Assembly (NCBI GenBank): GCA_005518205.2
Contig: RFFC02000019.1
Span: 62,567-126,566, forward strand
Direction of reading: 5' to 3'
DNA from: Hormoscilla sp. GUM202
GTDB lineage: Bacteria; Cyanobacteriota; Cyanobacteriia; Cyanobacteriales; Desertifilaceae
Length of the DNA stretch: 64,000 nucleotides
A program made the position numbers and the translations under genes. The notes beneath the pieces were generated by a model. The model was not told the origin of the DNA. It worked only from the letters and a program-made list of their open reading frames with translations, and made no database searches. The number at the start of each line of letters is the position of its first letter. The stretch's first letter is position 1. This document shows positions 1-7,571 of the stretch, piece after piece.

Positions 1-74
1 GAACAAAGCCCCAGCTCCCCGGGTAACGCCCCCTCCGCTGCGCAGGGGCTAGATTACATGCATTGAGATGCACC
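1..74. repeat. 74-bp direct repeat, copy 1
   Basis: The first 74 bases recur without a visible difference at 965-1038, in the same orientation. The unit contains CCCCGGGTAACGCCCCCTCC and ends GAGATGCACC. A shortened piece of the unit (CAGCTCCCCGGGTAACG and following) is seen again near 6400. The two full copies flank the broken HNH locus. Confidence 0.85.
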
Positions 75-88
75 TGTCAGTACCACCG

Positions 89-115
89 GTTCCCAGGCAG
101 AGCCGTGGGAACGAG
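89..115. repeat. palindromic interspersed repeat, TTCCCAGGCAGAGCC family
   Basis: A short inverted repeat of the form GTTCCCAGGCAGAGCCGTGG followed by GAACGAG. At least six relatives occur in the window (about 34697, 39804, 54361, 60445, 61979 and 63957), in both orientations and almost always between genes. Confidence 0.8.
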
Positions 116-133
116 GGGTGGGGCCAGGATGTT

Positions 134-596
134 TTAGTTAGAAATGGACGGGAGAATTGGATCGCAAGTAGGTGGATGCCAGCCACCGCGAATCCATAAA
201 CGACGCGCACGTTGAATAGAACCATCATCATGGCGATCGTCATTCATGTCTGGACGCTCGACAGTGGCACGTCCGATGGGGGTAATACCCAGAATTTTTT
301 GTCCATCAGCAGACCAAATAAAATGATCGGACCAGTTATGGATTCTAGGATTGAAGAGAGGAGCAGTCCCTTGAGTTTGAGGATCGAAGCCATCGATAAA
401 ATTATAACGGCGACCATTACAGCGATCGCAGGCAAGAGCAAGATTATTTTCGGTGTCGGTTCCCCCCAGGGATCGAGTTCGTGAGGTGGTCAAGAGTAAA
501 AAGCGATGCACTGGCTTCTTCAGAGGAGTGACAATACTCGCACAAAAAGTTAGCACGCTCACGGACCCTTTTACGACTGGCGATGCTAATGGTCAT
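134..596 (-). pseudogene. HNH endonuclease, frameshifted
   Basis: Read on the minus strand, an ATG at 596 opens a protein with the HNH-type zinc core: CEYCH, then LDHL. The frame then shifts near 480-485 and the remainder (SLGGTDTENNLALACDRCN and about 70 more residues) continues in a neighbouring frame to 134. Together the two frames give one HNH endonuclease of about 150 residues of the kind common as solitary genes in cyanobacteria. The start codon overlaps the stop of the upstream small gene (ATGA). Either the gene is broken by a small indel or the sequence has an error there; the nuclease fold itself is clear. Confidence 0.75.
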
Positions 597-833
597 GACT
601 CGGCAATGATGCGGGCATTCATCAGGGTGAAAGATCGATTCGGTAATGCCAGCAAGTTCTGCTGTTTCCGTGGGTGTCAGCAGGTTGGCTTTTTGGCGAT
701 CGATCAGGATCTCTAAGCGGTTTTGAAGTTCATCGGTGAATTTGAAAAGATTGAGTCCTCGGATTTTTTGCAGCTTGACACCGCATTCAATCCAGTAAGA
801 TGGTTGCACCATTGTTTGGGAAATCATGGCCAT
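593..833 (-). pseudogene. small conserved cyanobacterial protein, frameshifted
   Basis: From the ATG at 833 the frame reads about 65 residues of a soluble protein (LTPTETAELAGITE near its end). It then loses frame near 635-640, where a neighbouring frame supplies the ending FTLMNARIIAES and a TGA at 593-595. That stop overlaps the start of the HNH gene by four bases, so the pair looks like a two-gene operon. I recognise the type as a short companion often found before HNH genes in cyanobacteria, but its role is unknown. Both genes of the pair carry an indel. Confidence 0.6.
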
Positions 834-964
834 TACTCCTAAGGAAGGATTCCTACTGCAACCATTATACCTAAAATTTGTATTGCACGGGGGATGATGG
901 TCAGTTGGAGGGGGTGCATCTCATATTTGCTTAGCCGCCCTCACCCTAAAGGGCCCGGCTACAC

Positions 965-1038
965 GAACAAAGCCCCAGCTCCCCGGGTAACGCCCCCTCC
1001 GCTGCGCAGGGGCTAGATTACATGCATTGAGATGCACC
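965..1038. repeat. 74-bp direct repeat, copy 2
   Basis: Second copy of the repeat at 1-74, same orientation. The 890 bp between the copies contain only the broken HNH operon and repeat debris. Confidence 0.85.
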
Positions 1039-1073
1039 CGTTGGAGGTTGTCAGTAAATTAAGGATGACGAGC

Positions 1074-1294
1074 ATGACTAAAACTCAACATGATATTGTC
1101 AGACAAGGATATCAAGCTTTACTCGATTCTTTAGCAGTTGTTGATACAATTCGGTTTATTCAAGCCCCGGTCAGGGAGATTATACCCAAGAACGCTATGA
1201 ATGGCTAGACCGAACTCCATTAGACGAGATTTGGCTCTCGATGAAACACCGTCCAGAATGTGATATAAATCAATACGATGAAATTATTGAATAG
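1074..1294 (+). pseudogene. small cyanobacterial protein (~75 aa), frameshifted
   Basis: An ATG at 1074, preceded by an AAGGA-like ribosome site, reads MTKTQHDIVRQGYQALLDSL and onward to FIQ near 1165. There a small deletion shifts frame, and the ending PGQGDYTQERYEWLDRTPLD continues to a TAG at 1292-1294. Joined, the two halves make a protein of about 75 residues. The reading of both halves as one protein is from sequence coherence; the function is unknown. Confidence 0.6.
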
Positions 1295-2049
1295 TTGCGG
1301 TTCGTAGTAAACACTAAAGTGTTTGCTGGCCCGATCGCACTTAACACATAAAGGCAAGATTTAATTCCTACCAAAACGCTGGTAATTGGGGACTGTTTGC
1401 TGGCTAAACTGGCGATCGCTCTCTGGGGCCTTGAATTAAATTTCTGGGCCTTCTTTGAGCTTTTTTAACTATGTTTGCAGAAATATTACAAAATGTTAAG
1501 TTTGATAAAGAGTAGGGTGCTAGGGCTCGATTGGGGATATGATTGTTTATATTGACATATCTGCGGGTAGGTTTGCGGGAAACACTAAAGTGTTTACTAC
1601 GAACGGGAAACACTAAAGTGTTTACTACGAACGGTTTGCTCCGAACCGAATTCCGAATTCATGAATTGGATGTTTTTGGTTTCGATGCCGATCTCTCGAT
1701 TATCATTGTGGGTAGTACCGGTGATGAGCAGGCTTACCACCGTTGGGTTGAGGCACGAAACCCAACCTACAGATGATGCTGAGATGGTGTTGAAACTATT
1801 ACCAAGCGGTGAGATTGCTAGCCCTCCTGCGTCGGGCCGCTGCGCTAACGGGGTATCTTTACGGGGCTCATTAACATGTCGATTTAGACTCCCCACGCTG
1901 CGCGAAAAATCGCAATGACAAATTATAGTTTTTGGAGTATGTGTCCCCACTTCCAAAAAATTGCACAAATGTAGAGGACGCACTATATGCTCTAATCTTT
2001 ATTATAGTGATTTAATCAGACATGATATTAGATATGTGGAGAAGCGTTT
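1295..2049. other. 755-bp gene-free stretch with small palindromes
   Basis: No convincing gene. The perfect inverted repeat AACACTAAAGTGTT occurs three times (1310-1323, 1581-1594 and 1609-1622). The last two are part of a 28-bp tandem unit ending TTTACTACGAACGG, and the first has the same flank in inverse. The rest is AT-rich intergenic sequence and short repeat fragments. Confidence 0.6.
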
Positions 2050-3513
2050 ATGTGGCAACCGATCGCAGATTTACCATTGGACTGGCAGAATTTGGCAAGT
2101 TCTGAATTGCCACCTTTGGTAACTGTCTGGAACGAACAGGCCGACCGTCTGCGACAATCTGGTGAGTTTCAAGTTTTTCAGGAGAAACTACACAGGGAAA
2201 TAGCGATTGAAACGGGGATAATTGAGCGTTTGTATAGTATAGACCGTGGCATTACTCGTTTGTTAATTGAACAGGGTATTAATGAGGCGTTAATTCCCCA
2301 TGGCGCCACCGATCGCCCGATCGAGCAAGTTATTTCTCTAATTAAAGATCAAGAAGCGGCCATTGAGGGACTGTTCGATTTTGTCGGCGGACAGAGAACC
2401 CTATCAAATTCTTATATCAAGCAGTTACATCAACTGCTTACCCAGAGTCAAGAGACTACAGAAGCTTTAGATACTCTTACGGGAAATAGATTTCGTGTTT
2501 CTTTGATAACTGGTGACTGGAAGCGTCAACTCAATAATCTTTTGCGACCAGATGGTACTGTTCGCGAATACTGTCCTCCCGAACAGGTGGCATCGGAAAT
2601 GGATAGATCGATCGCACTACATCACGAACATCGGAACCAAAATGTTCCTCCGGAAATTGAATCAGCTTGGTTGCATCATCGATTTACACAAATTCACCCT
2701 TTTCAGGATGGTAATGGTCGCGTTGCTCGTTGTTTGGCTAGTTTAGTCTTCATCCAAGCTAGTTGGTTTCCTTTGGTCCTCACCCGGGACGATCGGGCGG
2801 TCTATATAGCAGCTTTAGAAGAGGCGGATCGGGGGAATTTGTCGGACTTAATTAAGCTTTTTGCCAAGAGCCAAAAGCAAGTTTTTCTGAGAAGTCTCGG
2901 TTTGTCAGAGCAGGTTCTCTCGGAGGCCCGACGCACTCAAGTGATTATTTCCTCTATTGCTGAGAAATTGAAACGGAATCAGTCAGCATCTATTCAAGAG
3001 CGATGCAACCAGGCTGAAAGTTTCGCCTTAATTTTATTCGATATGGCTTCCATGCGTTTACAAGAGGTTGCTGATGAGATCGAGCTATCTGTCCGAAATT
3101 TTGTCAGTGCAGCAGAGGTTTTGACGATTTCTGCTCAGAGGGGCGATCCGCGATCGTCTTACCATCGCTACCAAGTTGTAGAGACTGCCAAACAGTTGAG
3201 TTACTTTGCTAATCTTCGGAACTACCACTCTTGGATACAGTTAGTTATTAATGTAGAAACTTCTATAACGCTTTTGCTGTCCTTCCACGTTCTCGGACGT
3301 GAATACCGAGGTATACTTGCATGTACTGCATGTGCTTATCATCGGGATGACTCTGAGGAGGGAGAAAGCAATATTAGTGATATCCAATCTCTAACGGACT
3401 CTCCGTTCCAGTTTTCTTATGCAGATGCAGAAGGGAATTTAAGAGCGCGTTTCCAGCAGTGGTTAGAAGATGTAATTTTGACTGGGTTAGAATATTGGAA
3501 CAAAAGTATTTGA
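2050..3513 (+). CDS. Fic/DOC family protein
   Basis: A 487-residue protein containing the Fic core HPFQDGNGRVAR at about residues 216-227, the full HxFx(D/E)GNGRxxR signature. Fic enzymes transfer AMP or related groups from nucleotides to target proteins; the histidine is catalytic and the GNGR loop binds phosphate. Near the N-terminus (about residues 54-60) TGIIER sits where class II Fic proteins carry an autoinhibitory (S/T)xxxE helix, so self-inhibition is possible. The C-terminal third is helical and may hold a winged-helix domain. ATG at 2050 follows GGAG at a good distance. It stands alone, so the target cannot be inferred. It could act as a solitary AMPylator or a toxin-like regulator. 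Confidence 0.9.
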   Translation: MWQPIADLPLDWQNLASSELPPLVTVWNEQADRLRQSGEFQVFQEKLHREIAIETGIIERLYSIDRGITRLLIEQGINEALIPHGATDRPIEQVISLIKDQEAAIEGLFDFVGGQRTLSNSYIKQLHQLLTQSQETTEALDTLTGNRFRVSLITGDWKRQLNNLLRPDGTVREYCPPEQVASEMDRSIALHHEHRNQNVPPEIESAWLHHRFTQIHPFQDGNGRVARCLASLVFIQASWFPLVLTRDDRAVYIAALEEADRGNLSDLIKLFAKSQKQVFLRSLGLSEQVLSEARRTQVIISSIAEKLKRNQSASIQERCNQAESFALILFDMASMRLQEVADEIELSVRNFVSAAEVLTISAQRGDPRSSYHRYQVVETAKQLSYFANLRNYHSWIQLVINVETSITLLLSFHVLGREYRGILACTACAYHRDDSEEGESNISDIQSLTDSPFQFSYADAEGNLRARFQQWLEDVILTGLEYWNKSI

Positions 3514-3641
3514 CCGACATGAGAACCCCATGAGTGGCTAGAACACCGGTCAAGTACGGAAAATGCGATCGGGCTTTCATCCGGACGCGATTGCGCTGCG
3601 CGCACCGGGCTACTGGTCCTACGCGATCGGGAATAAACAGT

Positions 3642-3710
3642 CGGGGCACGGCGACAGGAAAATTTGCAATCAACCGACAATTTTCGCTCTGCCGTACCGC
3701 TACCGGTGTC
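3642..3710. repeat. palindromic repeat (GGGGCACGGC family), copy 1
   Basis: GGGGCACGGCGACAG is followed after about 35 bases by a degraded complement and CTACCGGTGTC. The same block, better preserved, is at 4541-4597. Nearby GATCTCTGTTCCGGTGCGAG recurs at about 5189, so the whole stretch is a repeat mosaic. Confidence 0.65.
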
Positions 3711-3771
3711 CGGAGGCGCGATCTCTGTTCCGGTGCGAGGGGGCGCGAGGGTAGGGGGCGATCGCATATTG

Positions 3772-3798
3772 TTGCAAGTTCCAATCATCAGCTATAAT
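3772..3798 (+). promoter_or_regulatory. probable promoter of the toxin-antitoxin pair
   Basis: TTGCAA at 3772-3777 and TATAAT at 3793-3798 (15-bp spacing; TTGTTG at 3769 gives 18) lie just ahead of the antitoxin start at 3829. Confidence 0.45.
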
Positions 3799-3828
3799 AA
3801 ACATTCAGGAGTAGCTAGAGGGAAAAAA

Positions 3829-4083
3829 ATGTATCGGGTCACAGCAGAATACGCCAAAAACAACTTCGATGAAGTAATTAACCGTGCCAGTACCGAAGCA
3901 AGTGGTATTGTCATCGTTCGGGAAAATCAAAGTTTCATCTTGATTAGCCAAGAGGAGTTAGATGCTTGGATGGAAACATCTGAGTTACTCGAAGATCCTA
4001 ATTTATTATCGGACATATCTTCAGCTCGCGCCGAGTATAAAAAGGGAGAAGCGTTAACGATGGAGCAAGTGTTTGAATCTTGA
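3829..4083 (+). CDS. Phd/YefM-type antitoxin
   Basis: An 84-residue protein beginning MYRVTAEYAKNNFDEVINRA, matching the N-terminal DNA-binding fold of Phd/YefM antitoxins. The C-terminal half is acidic and presumably wraps the toxin. ATG at 3829 has GAGG upstream; the longer open frame from 3664 runs through repeat sequence and is not coding. The toxin follows after 13 bp, so the two are co-transcribed. By family rule the protein neutralises the toxin and represses its own promoter. Confidence 0.88.
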   Translation: MYRVTAEYAKNNFDEVINRASTEASGIVIVRENQSFILISQEELDAWMETSELLEDPNLLSDISSARAEYKKGEALTMEQVFES

Positions 4084-4096
4084 ATTTTGAATTATC

Positions 4097-4354
4097 ATGA
4101 CAGATTATCAAATTTTGTTTTCCAAGAAAGCTAAGAAAGATCTAGAGCAACTGACAGCGCAACAAAAAGCAAAATTACAGGAAATTTTGCTACAATTTAT
4201 CGCGACTAACCCTTACGCTGGGAAGCAATTGAAAGGACAATTGACTGGTTTTTATTCCTATAGACTAACCCGTAAAGACCGGATAGTCTATGAAATCATT
4301 GAAGATGATAAAGTAGTTTTTGTCATCAGAGCTAGAAGCCATTATGGAGAATAA
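4097..4354 (+). CDS. Txe/YoeB-family mRNA interferase toxin
   Basis: An 85-residue basic protein ending RARSHYGE, the hallmark C-terminus of Txe/YoeB toxins, with KDRIVYEI ahead of it. These supply the Arg and His expected at the active site of this RelE-fold ribonuclease, which cleaves mRNA at the ribosome. It sits 13 bp after its antitoxin. Length and motifs are normal and nothing suggests inactivation. Confidence 0.9.
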   Translation: MTDYQILFSKKAKKDLEQLTAQQKAKLQEILLQFIATNPYAGKQLKGQLTGFYSYRLTRKDRIVYEIIEDDKVVFVIRARSHYGE

Positions 4355-4756
4355 AGTTGGGGTGCGATCGGGCATGAGGGTGGCAAAAAATAAAATAGAA
4401 TAGAATACCGGTTGTATGTGTACGGTATACCAGAGGTTTCGGTGGAGATGAAAATGTCAAATAGGCCGTACACCGGGAAAATGCGATCGGGGAGGCGATC
4501 GGGGAGGCGATCGGGGGCGGGCGATCGGGAATAAACAGCCGGGGCACGGCGACAGTAACATTTGCAATAAACCGACAATTTTCTGATGCCGTGCCCCTAC
4601 CGGTGTCTTACAGGGTGATTAAGGCTCAAAAGGGGCGATCGGGGAGGGCGAGGCTAATTGTTACAAGCCCCGATAGAGGGCAACATTTGCAGTTCTTTGT
4701 TAGTATAATAATTGTTATAATGTCTGCAAGTATCCCTGGGAGCTTATTATAGGTAT
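4355..4756. other. 402-bp repeat-filled intergenic stretch
   Basis: No gene. It holds GCGATCGGGG runs, a 30-bp block containing AATGTCAAATAGGCCGTACA (about 4455) that recurs near 6316, and the palindromic repeat at 4541-4597. TATAAT-like boxes near 4702-4718 could drive the next gene. Confidence 0.6.
4541..4597. repeat. palindromic repeat (GGGGCACGGC family), copy 2
   Basis: Perfect arms GGGGCACGGC (4541-4550) and GCCGTGCCCC (4588-4597) with a 37-base loop, followed by TACCGGTGTC. Related in layout to the repeat inside the comB-like gene at 18321-18387. Confidence 0.8.
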
Positions 4757-5174
4757 ATGCACAAACTAACAGTAGAACTGCCGGATCCAGTATATCAAGA
4801 ACTGGCGAGAATAGCCCAATTGACGCCGCAACGACCCGAAGCACTGGCAGCACAAAGCATCAGTAGCAATTTGCCCCCTTCTGTAGACAACGCGCCCCTG
4901 GAAATCCAAAAAGAATTACTTCAGATGCAGAGGCAATCAATTGAAGAACTGCTGCGTATAGCTAACAGCAAAGTCTCAGAACTCAAATACCAACGCCATG
5001 TAGAATTGCTAGAAAAGAACCAAGCAGGTTCAATTACAGCAGAAGAACGCCTGGAACTGAGAGAGTTGGGATTAGCAGCCCGGGAGGCTAATGCTGAGCA
5101 AAACTTATGCTTGGGCAGTTTTGCGTTGGCGCGGCCTCTCTTTTTTGGCCCTATTTTTAAGTATAAATACTTAG
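4757..5174 (+). pseudogene. conserved cyanobacterial protein with LTVELPD start, frameshifted
   Basis: From the ATG at 4757 the frame gives MHKLTVELPDPVYQELARIA and about 100 more residues, ending in a charged helical stretch (TAEERLELRELGLAA). Near 5085 the frame shifts. The family-typical ending LMLSKTYAWAVLRWRG is in the next frame and runs to a stop at 5172-5174. This family is common in cyanobacteria, but its function is not established. The gene is short by a base or two, otherwise complete. Confidence 0.65.
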
Positions 5175-5304
5175 GGTAGGAATGGGACGATCTCTGTTCC
5201 GGTGCGAGGGGGCGATCGGGGAGGGGGCGATCCGGGAGGCGATCGGGCGATCGGGCAGCAGGAAAACTGTTTGATAATGAAATAAGGAGTCTGAGTAAAG
5301 AACT

Positions 5305-5466
5305 ATGCCAAAAACTGAGATAGCTACAAGTGCGGTAGGCGAGTTAGAATGGAACGAGGTAAACCTTCTGGTTGCAGCGAGAGATAAAGATGCCGTAGGT
5401 GAGGTATTACCAATTGCAGGTGGTGCTTCATTAACCGATCGGACTTTACCAAATGGCGATTATTAG
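5305..5466 (+). CDS. small hypothetical protein, duplicated locus copy 1
   Basis: A 53-residue open frame beginning MPKTEIATSAVGELEWNEVN. Nearly the same 162-bp frame occurs at 6436-6597, with only a few substitutions. It overlaps the next frame (5453) by 14 bp. No family is recognised. The main support is that both copies stay open. Confidence 0.4.
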   Translation: MPKTEIATSAVGELEWNEVNLLVAARDKDAVGEVLPIAGGASLTDRTLPNGDY

Positions 5467-5740
5467 CGCTTGCCTTATAGGTGTTGCAGCAATTGGAAGT
5501 TTTATTTTCTTTAGTAAATCTAGACAGAAGGGAAGTAATTTTGTTACAGAGTCAGTTAAAGAAGAAGCGCAGTTAACTGGAAGAGAACCATGTGAAATAA
5601 TTGCTGAACGATTGAGTCAAGAAAAAGCCAAACCGAAAGATGAACGCGATCGAGAACTGATTAAAGCAATGCAACAAGCAGATAAATTTTTAGGCTGTCG
5701 GAACAAACGAGAGACTCAAGTAGTTAGCTATTATGAATAG
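5453..5740 (+). CDS. small membrane-anchored hypothetical protein
   Basis: A 95-residue frame with one N-terminal membrane segment (IISACLIGVAAIGSFIFF, about residues 3-20) and a charged, soluble remainder. Ahead of the DUF4288 gene at 5757, with AGGAGG between, it looks like part of a small operon. In the second copy of the locus this gene is cut after the membrane segment (6584-6721). Function unknown. Confidence 0.5.
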   Translation: MAIISACLIGVAAIGSFIFFSKSRQKGSNFVTESVKEEAQLTGREPCEIIAERLSQEKAKPKDERDRELIKAMQQADKFLGCRNKRETQVVSYYE

Positions 5741-5756
5741 CTACAGGAGGTGGAAC

Positions 5757-6207
5757 ATGGTATGGTAAGTAGTTAGACAAAAATAATTGCACATTGCCAT
5801 GGGCGACATGCTCCGGATATGGAGACTAGCGCGAGAGAGAGTGTGAAATTAATTTTGTCCATGTACTTATGCAGCACACGCAATAATATGTCAAATTCAA
5901 GGAGGGAGAGCAAGATAAATATCCAGTTTGGGAAAATGTAATTTTAATCAAAGGAAGCTCAGATGAAGAAGCATTTGAACGAGCAGAAAATCGGGCGAAA
6001 GAAGATGAAATAAATTCTGATGATTTTAAGTGGGAAGACCGCCCAGCAAGTTTAGCATATGGGGGGATTAGAAAACTAATTACCTGCTCAGATCCAGAAG
6101 AGATACCCGATGATGGTACAGAAATTACTTATTCCCAGATAGAGGTTGATAGCGAAGAGTCTTTGTTCAGATTGATAGAAGGTGAACCCGTTGTATACTC
6201 CGAATAG
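5757..6207 (+). pseudogene. DUF4288-type gene interrupted by a MITE
   Basis: AGGAGG at 5745 precedes ATG 5757 (MVW...). A 100-bp MITE then enters after the third codon, and a 2-base deletion follows in GCAATAAT. After it the frame reads YVKFKEGEQDKYPVWENVIL and continues to a TAG at 6205-6207, about 116 residues in all if repaired. The protein resembles DUF4288, function unknown. The partial second copy at 6814 shows the uninterrupted 5' end. Confidence 0.75.
5768..5867. mobile_element. 100-bp MITE with TA duplication, copy 1
   Basis: The ends are imperfect inverted repeats of about 26 bp (AGTAGTTAGACAAAAATAAT and, on the other strand, AGTACATGGACAAAATTAAT). The element is flanked by TA on both sides. 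The paralogous site at 6824 reads GGTATGCAGC without the insert, so the pre-insertion sequence is known. A second full copy of exactly 100 bp lies at 32063-32162 in the opposite orientation. TA target sites point to an IS630/Tc1-type transposase acting in trans. Confidence 0.88.
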
Positions 6208-6435
6208 CCATGCTGGCGCGATAGGTCCGCGGACGGCCCGAAAAATCGGGGAGGCGATCGGGCGTGAAGGAAGCGATTGCGCTGCGCGCACGCGCTTCGC
6301 TACGCGATGATGAAAATGTCAAATAGGCCGTACACCGGTCCTATGCTATCGGGGGCGGGCGATCGGGTGCAGTCATAAGTAGTTGATAACCCGAAGCCAG
6401 CTCCCCGGGTAACGCCCCCTCCGCTGTAAAGAACT

Positions 6436-6597
6436 ATGCCAAAAACTGAGATAGCTACAAGTGCGGTAGGCGAGTTAGAATGGAACGAGGTAAACCTTCT
6501 GGTTGCAGCGATAGATAAAGATGCCGTAGGTGAGGTATTACCAATTGCAGGTGGTGCTTCATTAACCGATCAGACTTTACCAAATGGCGATTATTAG
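6436..6597 (+). CDS. small hypothetical protein, duplicated locus copy 2
   Basis: The 53-residue twin of 5305-5466, differing at a few bases (GATAGATAAAG for GAGAGATAAAG; CAGACTTT for CGGACTTT). The duplication starts abruptly at TAAAGAACTATGCC, directly after a fragment of the 74-bp repeat. Confidence 0.4.
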   Translation: MPKTEIATSAVGELEWNEVNLLVAAIDKDAVGEVLPIAGGASLTDQTLPNGDY

Positions 6598-6721
6598 CGC
6601 TTGCCTTATAGGTGTTGCAGCAATTGGAAGTTTTATTTTGGGAACGGGTGAAGGCTACTCCGTCTCCTACCAACGGGTTTTGAACACACCCGTTGAGACT
6701 CTGCCTCCTGGGCTCGACTAA
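6584..6721 (+). pseudogene. truncated twin of the small membrane protein
   Basis: Reads MAIISACLIGVAAIGSFI as at 5453, then diverges into unrelated sequence (GTGEGYSVSYQR...) and stops at 6721 after 45 residues. The soluble part of the protein is lost. Confidence 0.55.
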
Positions 6722-6813
6722 TGAGCACATAGGAGTCCCAGAAATCACAAGCTCACAAGAGGCAGAGCCTCAGATTGCTCGAGAAATGCTACAGAGTAAA
6801 TAGGAGGTGGAAC

Positions 6814-6963
6814 ATGGTATGGTATGCAGCACGCGCAATAATGTATGTCAAATTCAAGGAGGGAGAGCAAGATAAATATCCAGTTTGGGAAAATGTAATT
6901 TTAATCAAAGGAAGCTCAAATGAAGAAGCACTTGTAAATAATCCACCTCTTGGGAAAGATTAG
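6814..6963 (+). pseudogene. truncated DUF4288-type gene, copy 2
   Basis: TAGGAGGTGG precedes ATG 6814. The frame MVWYAARAIMYVKFKEGEQD matches the repaired first copy, then diverges after about 37 residues (SSNEEAL) into VNNPPLGKD and stops. It preserves the 5' end that the MITE broke in copy 1. Confidence 0.65.
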
Positions 6964-7065
6964 CACGGAAAAAGAAAGCCGCTTGAGCAATATCGATCAT
7001 TTCATGCCTTCAATCCTAACAGACTCCATTTTGGGTACAACCAAGTTTCTTGTCATTTTAGCCTC

Positions 7066-7313
7066 CTATATACGGTTAATAGCATCATTAGCAAATGCAG
7101 TGGGATTTATGAGAATCAGATCTCCCCGATACCTTTCGATCGTGCGCTCGTCGCAAGTAATAAAATAATCAACCCCCAACTTTTCCGCAGATGCTAAATG
7201 TAGGGAGTCCCTTAATATTCATTGTTGCCTCTATCTCCTCAGCCCTAGCTAAAATTCCTTCATTCAATATTTGAAAGTCAGTAGCCTTTTCTAGCACCAT
7301 CTCTATAAAGAGT
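7066..7313 (-). pseudogene. C-terminal remnant of a PIN-domain toxin
   Basis: On the minus strand a frame gives about 30 residues up to EIEATMNIK. A one-base loss near 7205 follows, and the next frame continues DSLHLASAEKLGVDYFITCD and ends NRI-TAG at 7066. The DSLHLASA and TCDER blocks are the C-terminal active-site region of PIN ribonuclease toxins. The N-terminal half is missing; the CHAT-like fragment abuts it. Confidence 0.65.
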
Positions 7314-7321
7314 CTGTAGAA

Positions 7322-7507
7322 GCCCTTATCCAGACAGCGGAGGACGAAAGCACCAAGGAAATGATGCTGGAGTTTTACAAGAATCGGAAGATGAGCAAAG
7401 CGGAAACGCTGCAAAAGGCGAAGCTTGCCCAGATTTACAAGTACCAGCATCATTCCTCTTGGTCCCCGTTTATTCCGATCGTTCGATGGCAGCTAAGGAA
7501 TTGCTAA
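7322..7507 (+). pseudogene. C-terminal fragment of a CHAT-domain protein
   Basis: A short open stretch reads STKEMMLEFYKNRKMSKAET, then HHSSWSPFIPI, ending at TAA 7505-7507. The ending resembles the conserved C-terminus of CHAT (caspase-like) domains, where H-P-x-x-W-A-P-F is usual. Only about 60 residues remain, with no catalytic His or Cys. Confidence 0.5.
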
Positions 7508-7538
7508 ATTTTCTCTCTTCGCTGTCAGCCAGATCTGT

Positions 7539-7568
7539 TATAATTTACAGGTTAGAATTGAGTTCTAA
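7539..7568 (+). promoter_or_regulatory. -10 box and palindrome ahead of the methyltransferase
   Basis: TATAAT at 7539-7544 is followed by the perfect inverted repeat TTAGAATTGAGTTCTAA (6-bp arms, 7552-7568), ending three bases before the ATG at 7572. No good -35 is visible. A palindrome over the start of transcription or translation is where an autoregulating methyltransferase or other repressor would bind; this role is inferred. Confidence 0.4.
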
Positions 7569-7571
7569 TGG

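Noticed and set aside
3664-3828. N-terminal extension of the Phd-type antitoxin
   Set aside because: The upstream part of the open frame is translated repeat sequence; the family start is at 3829.
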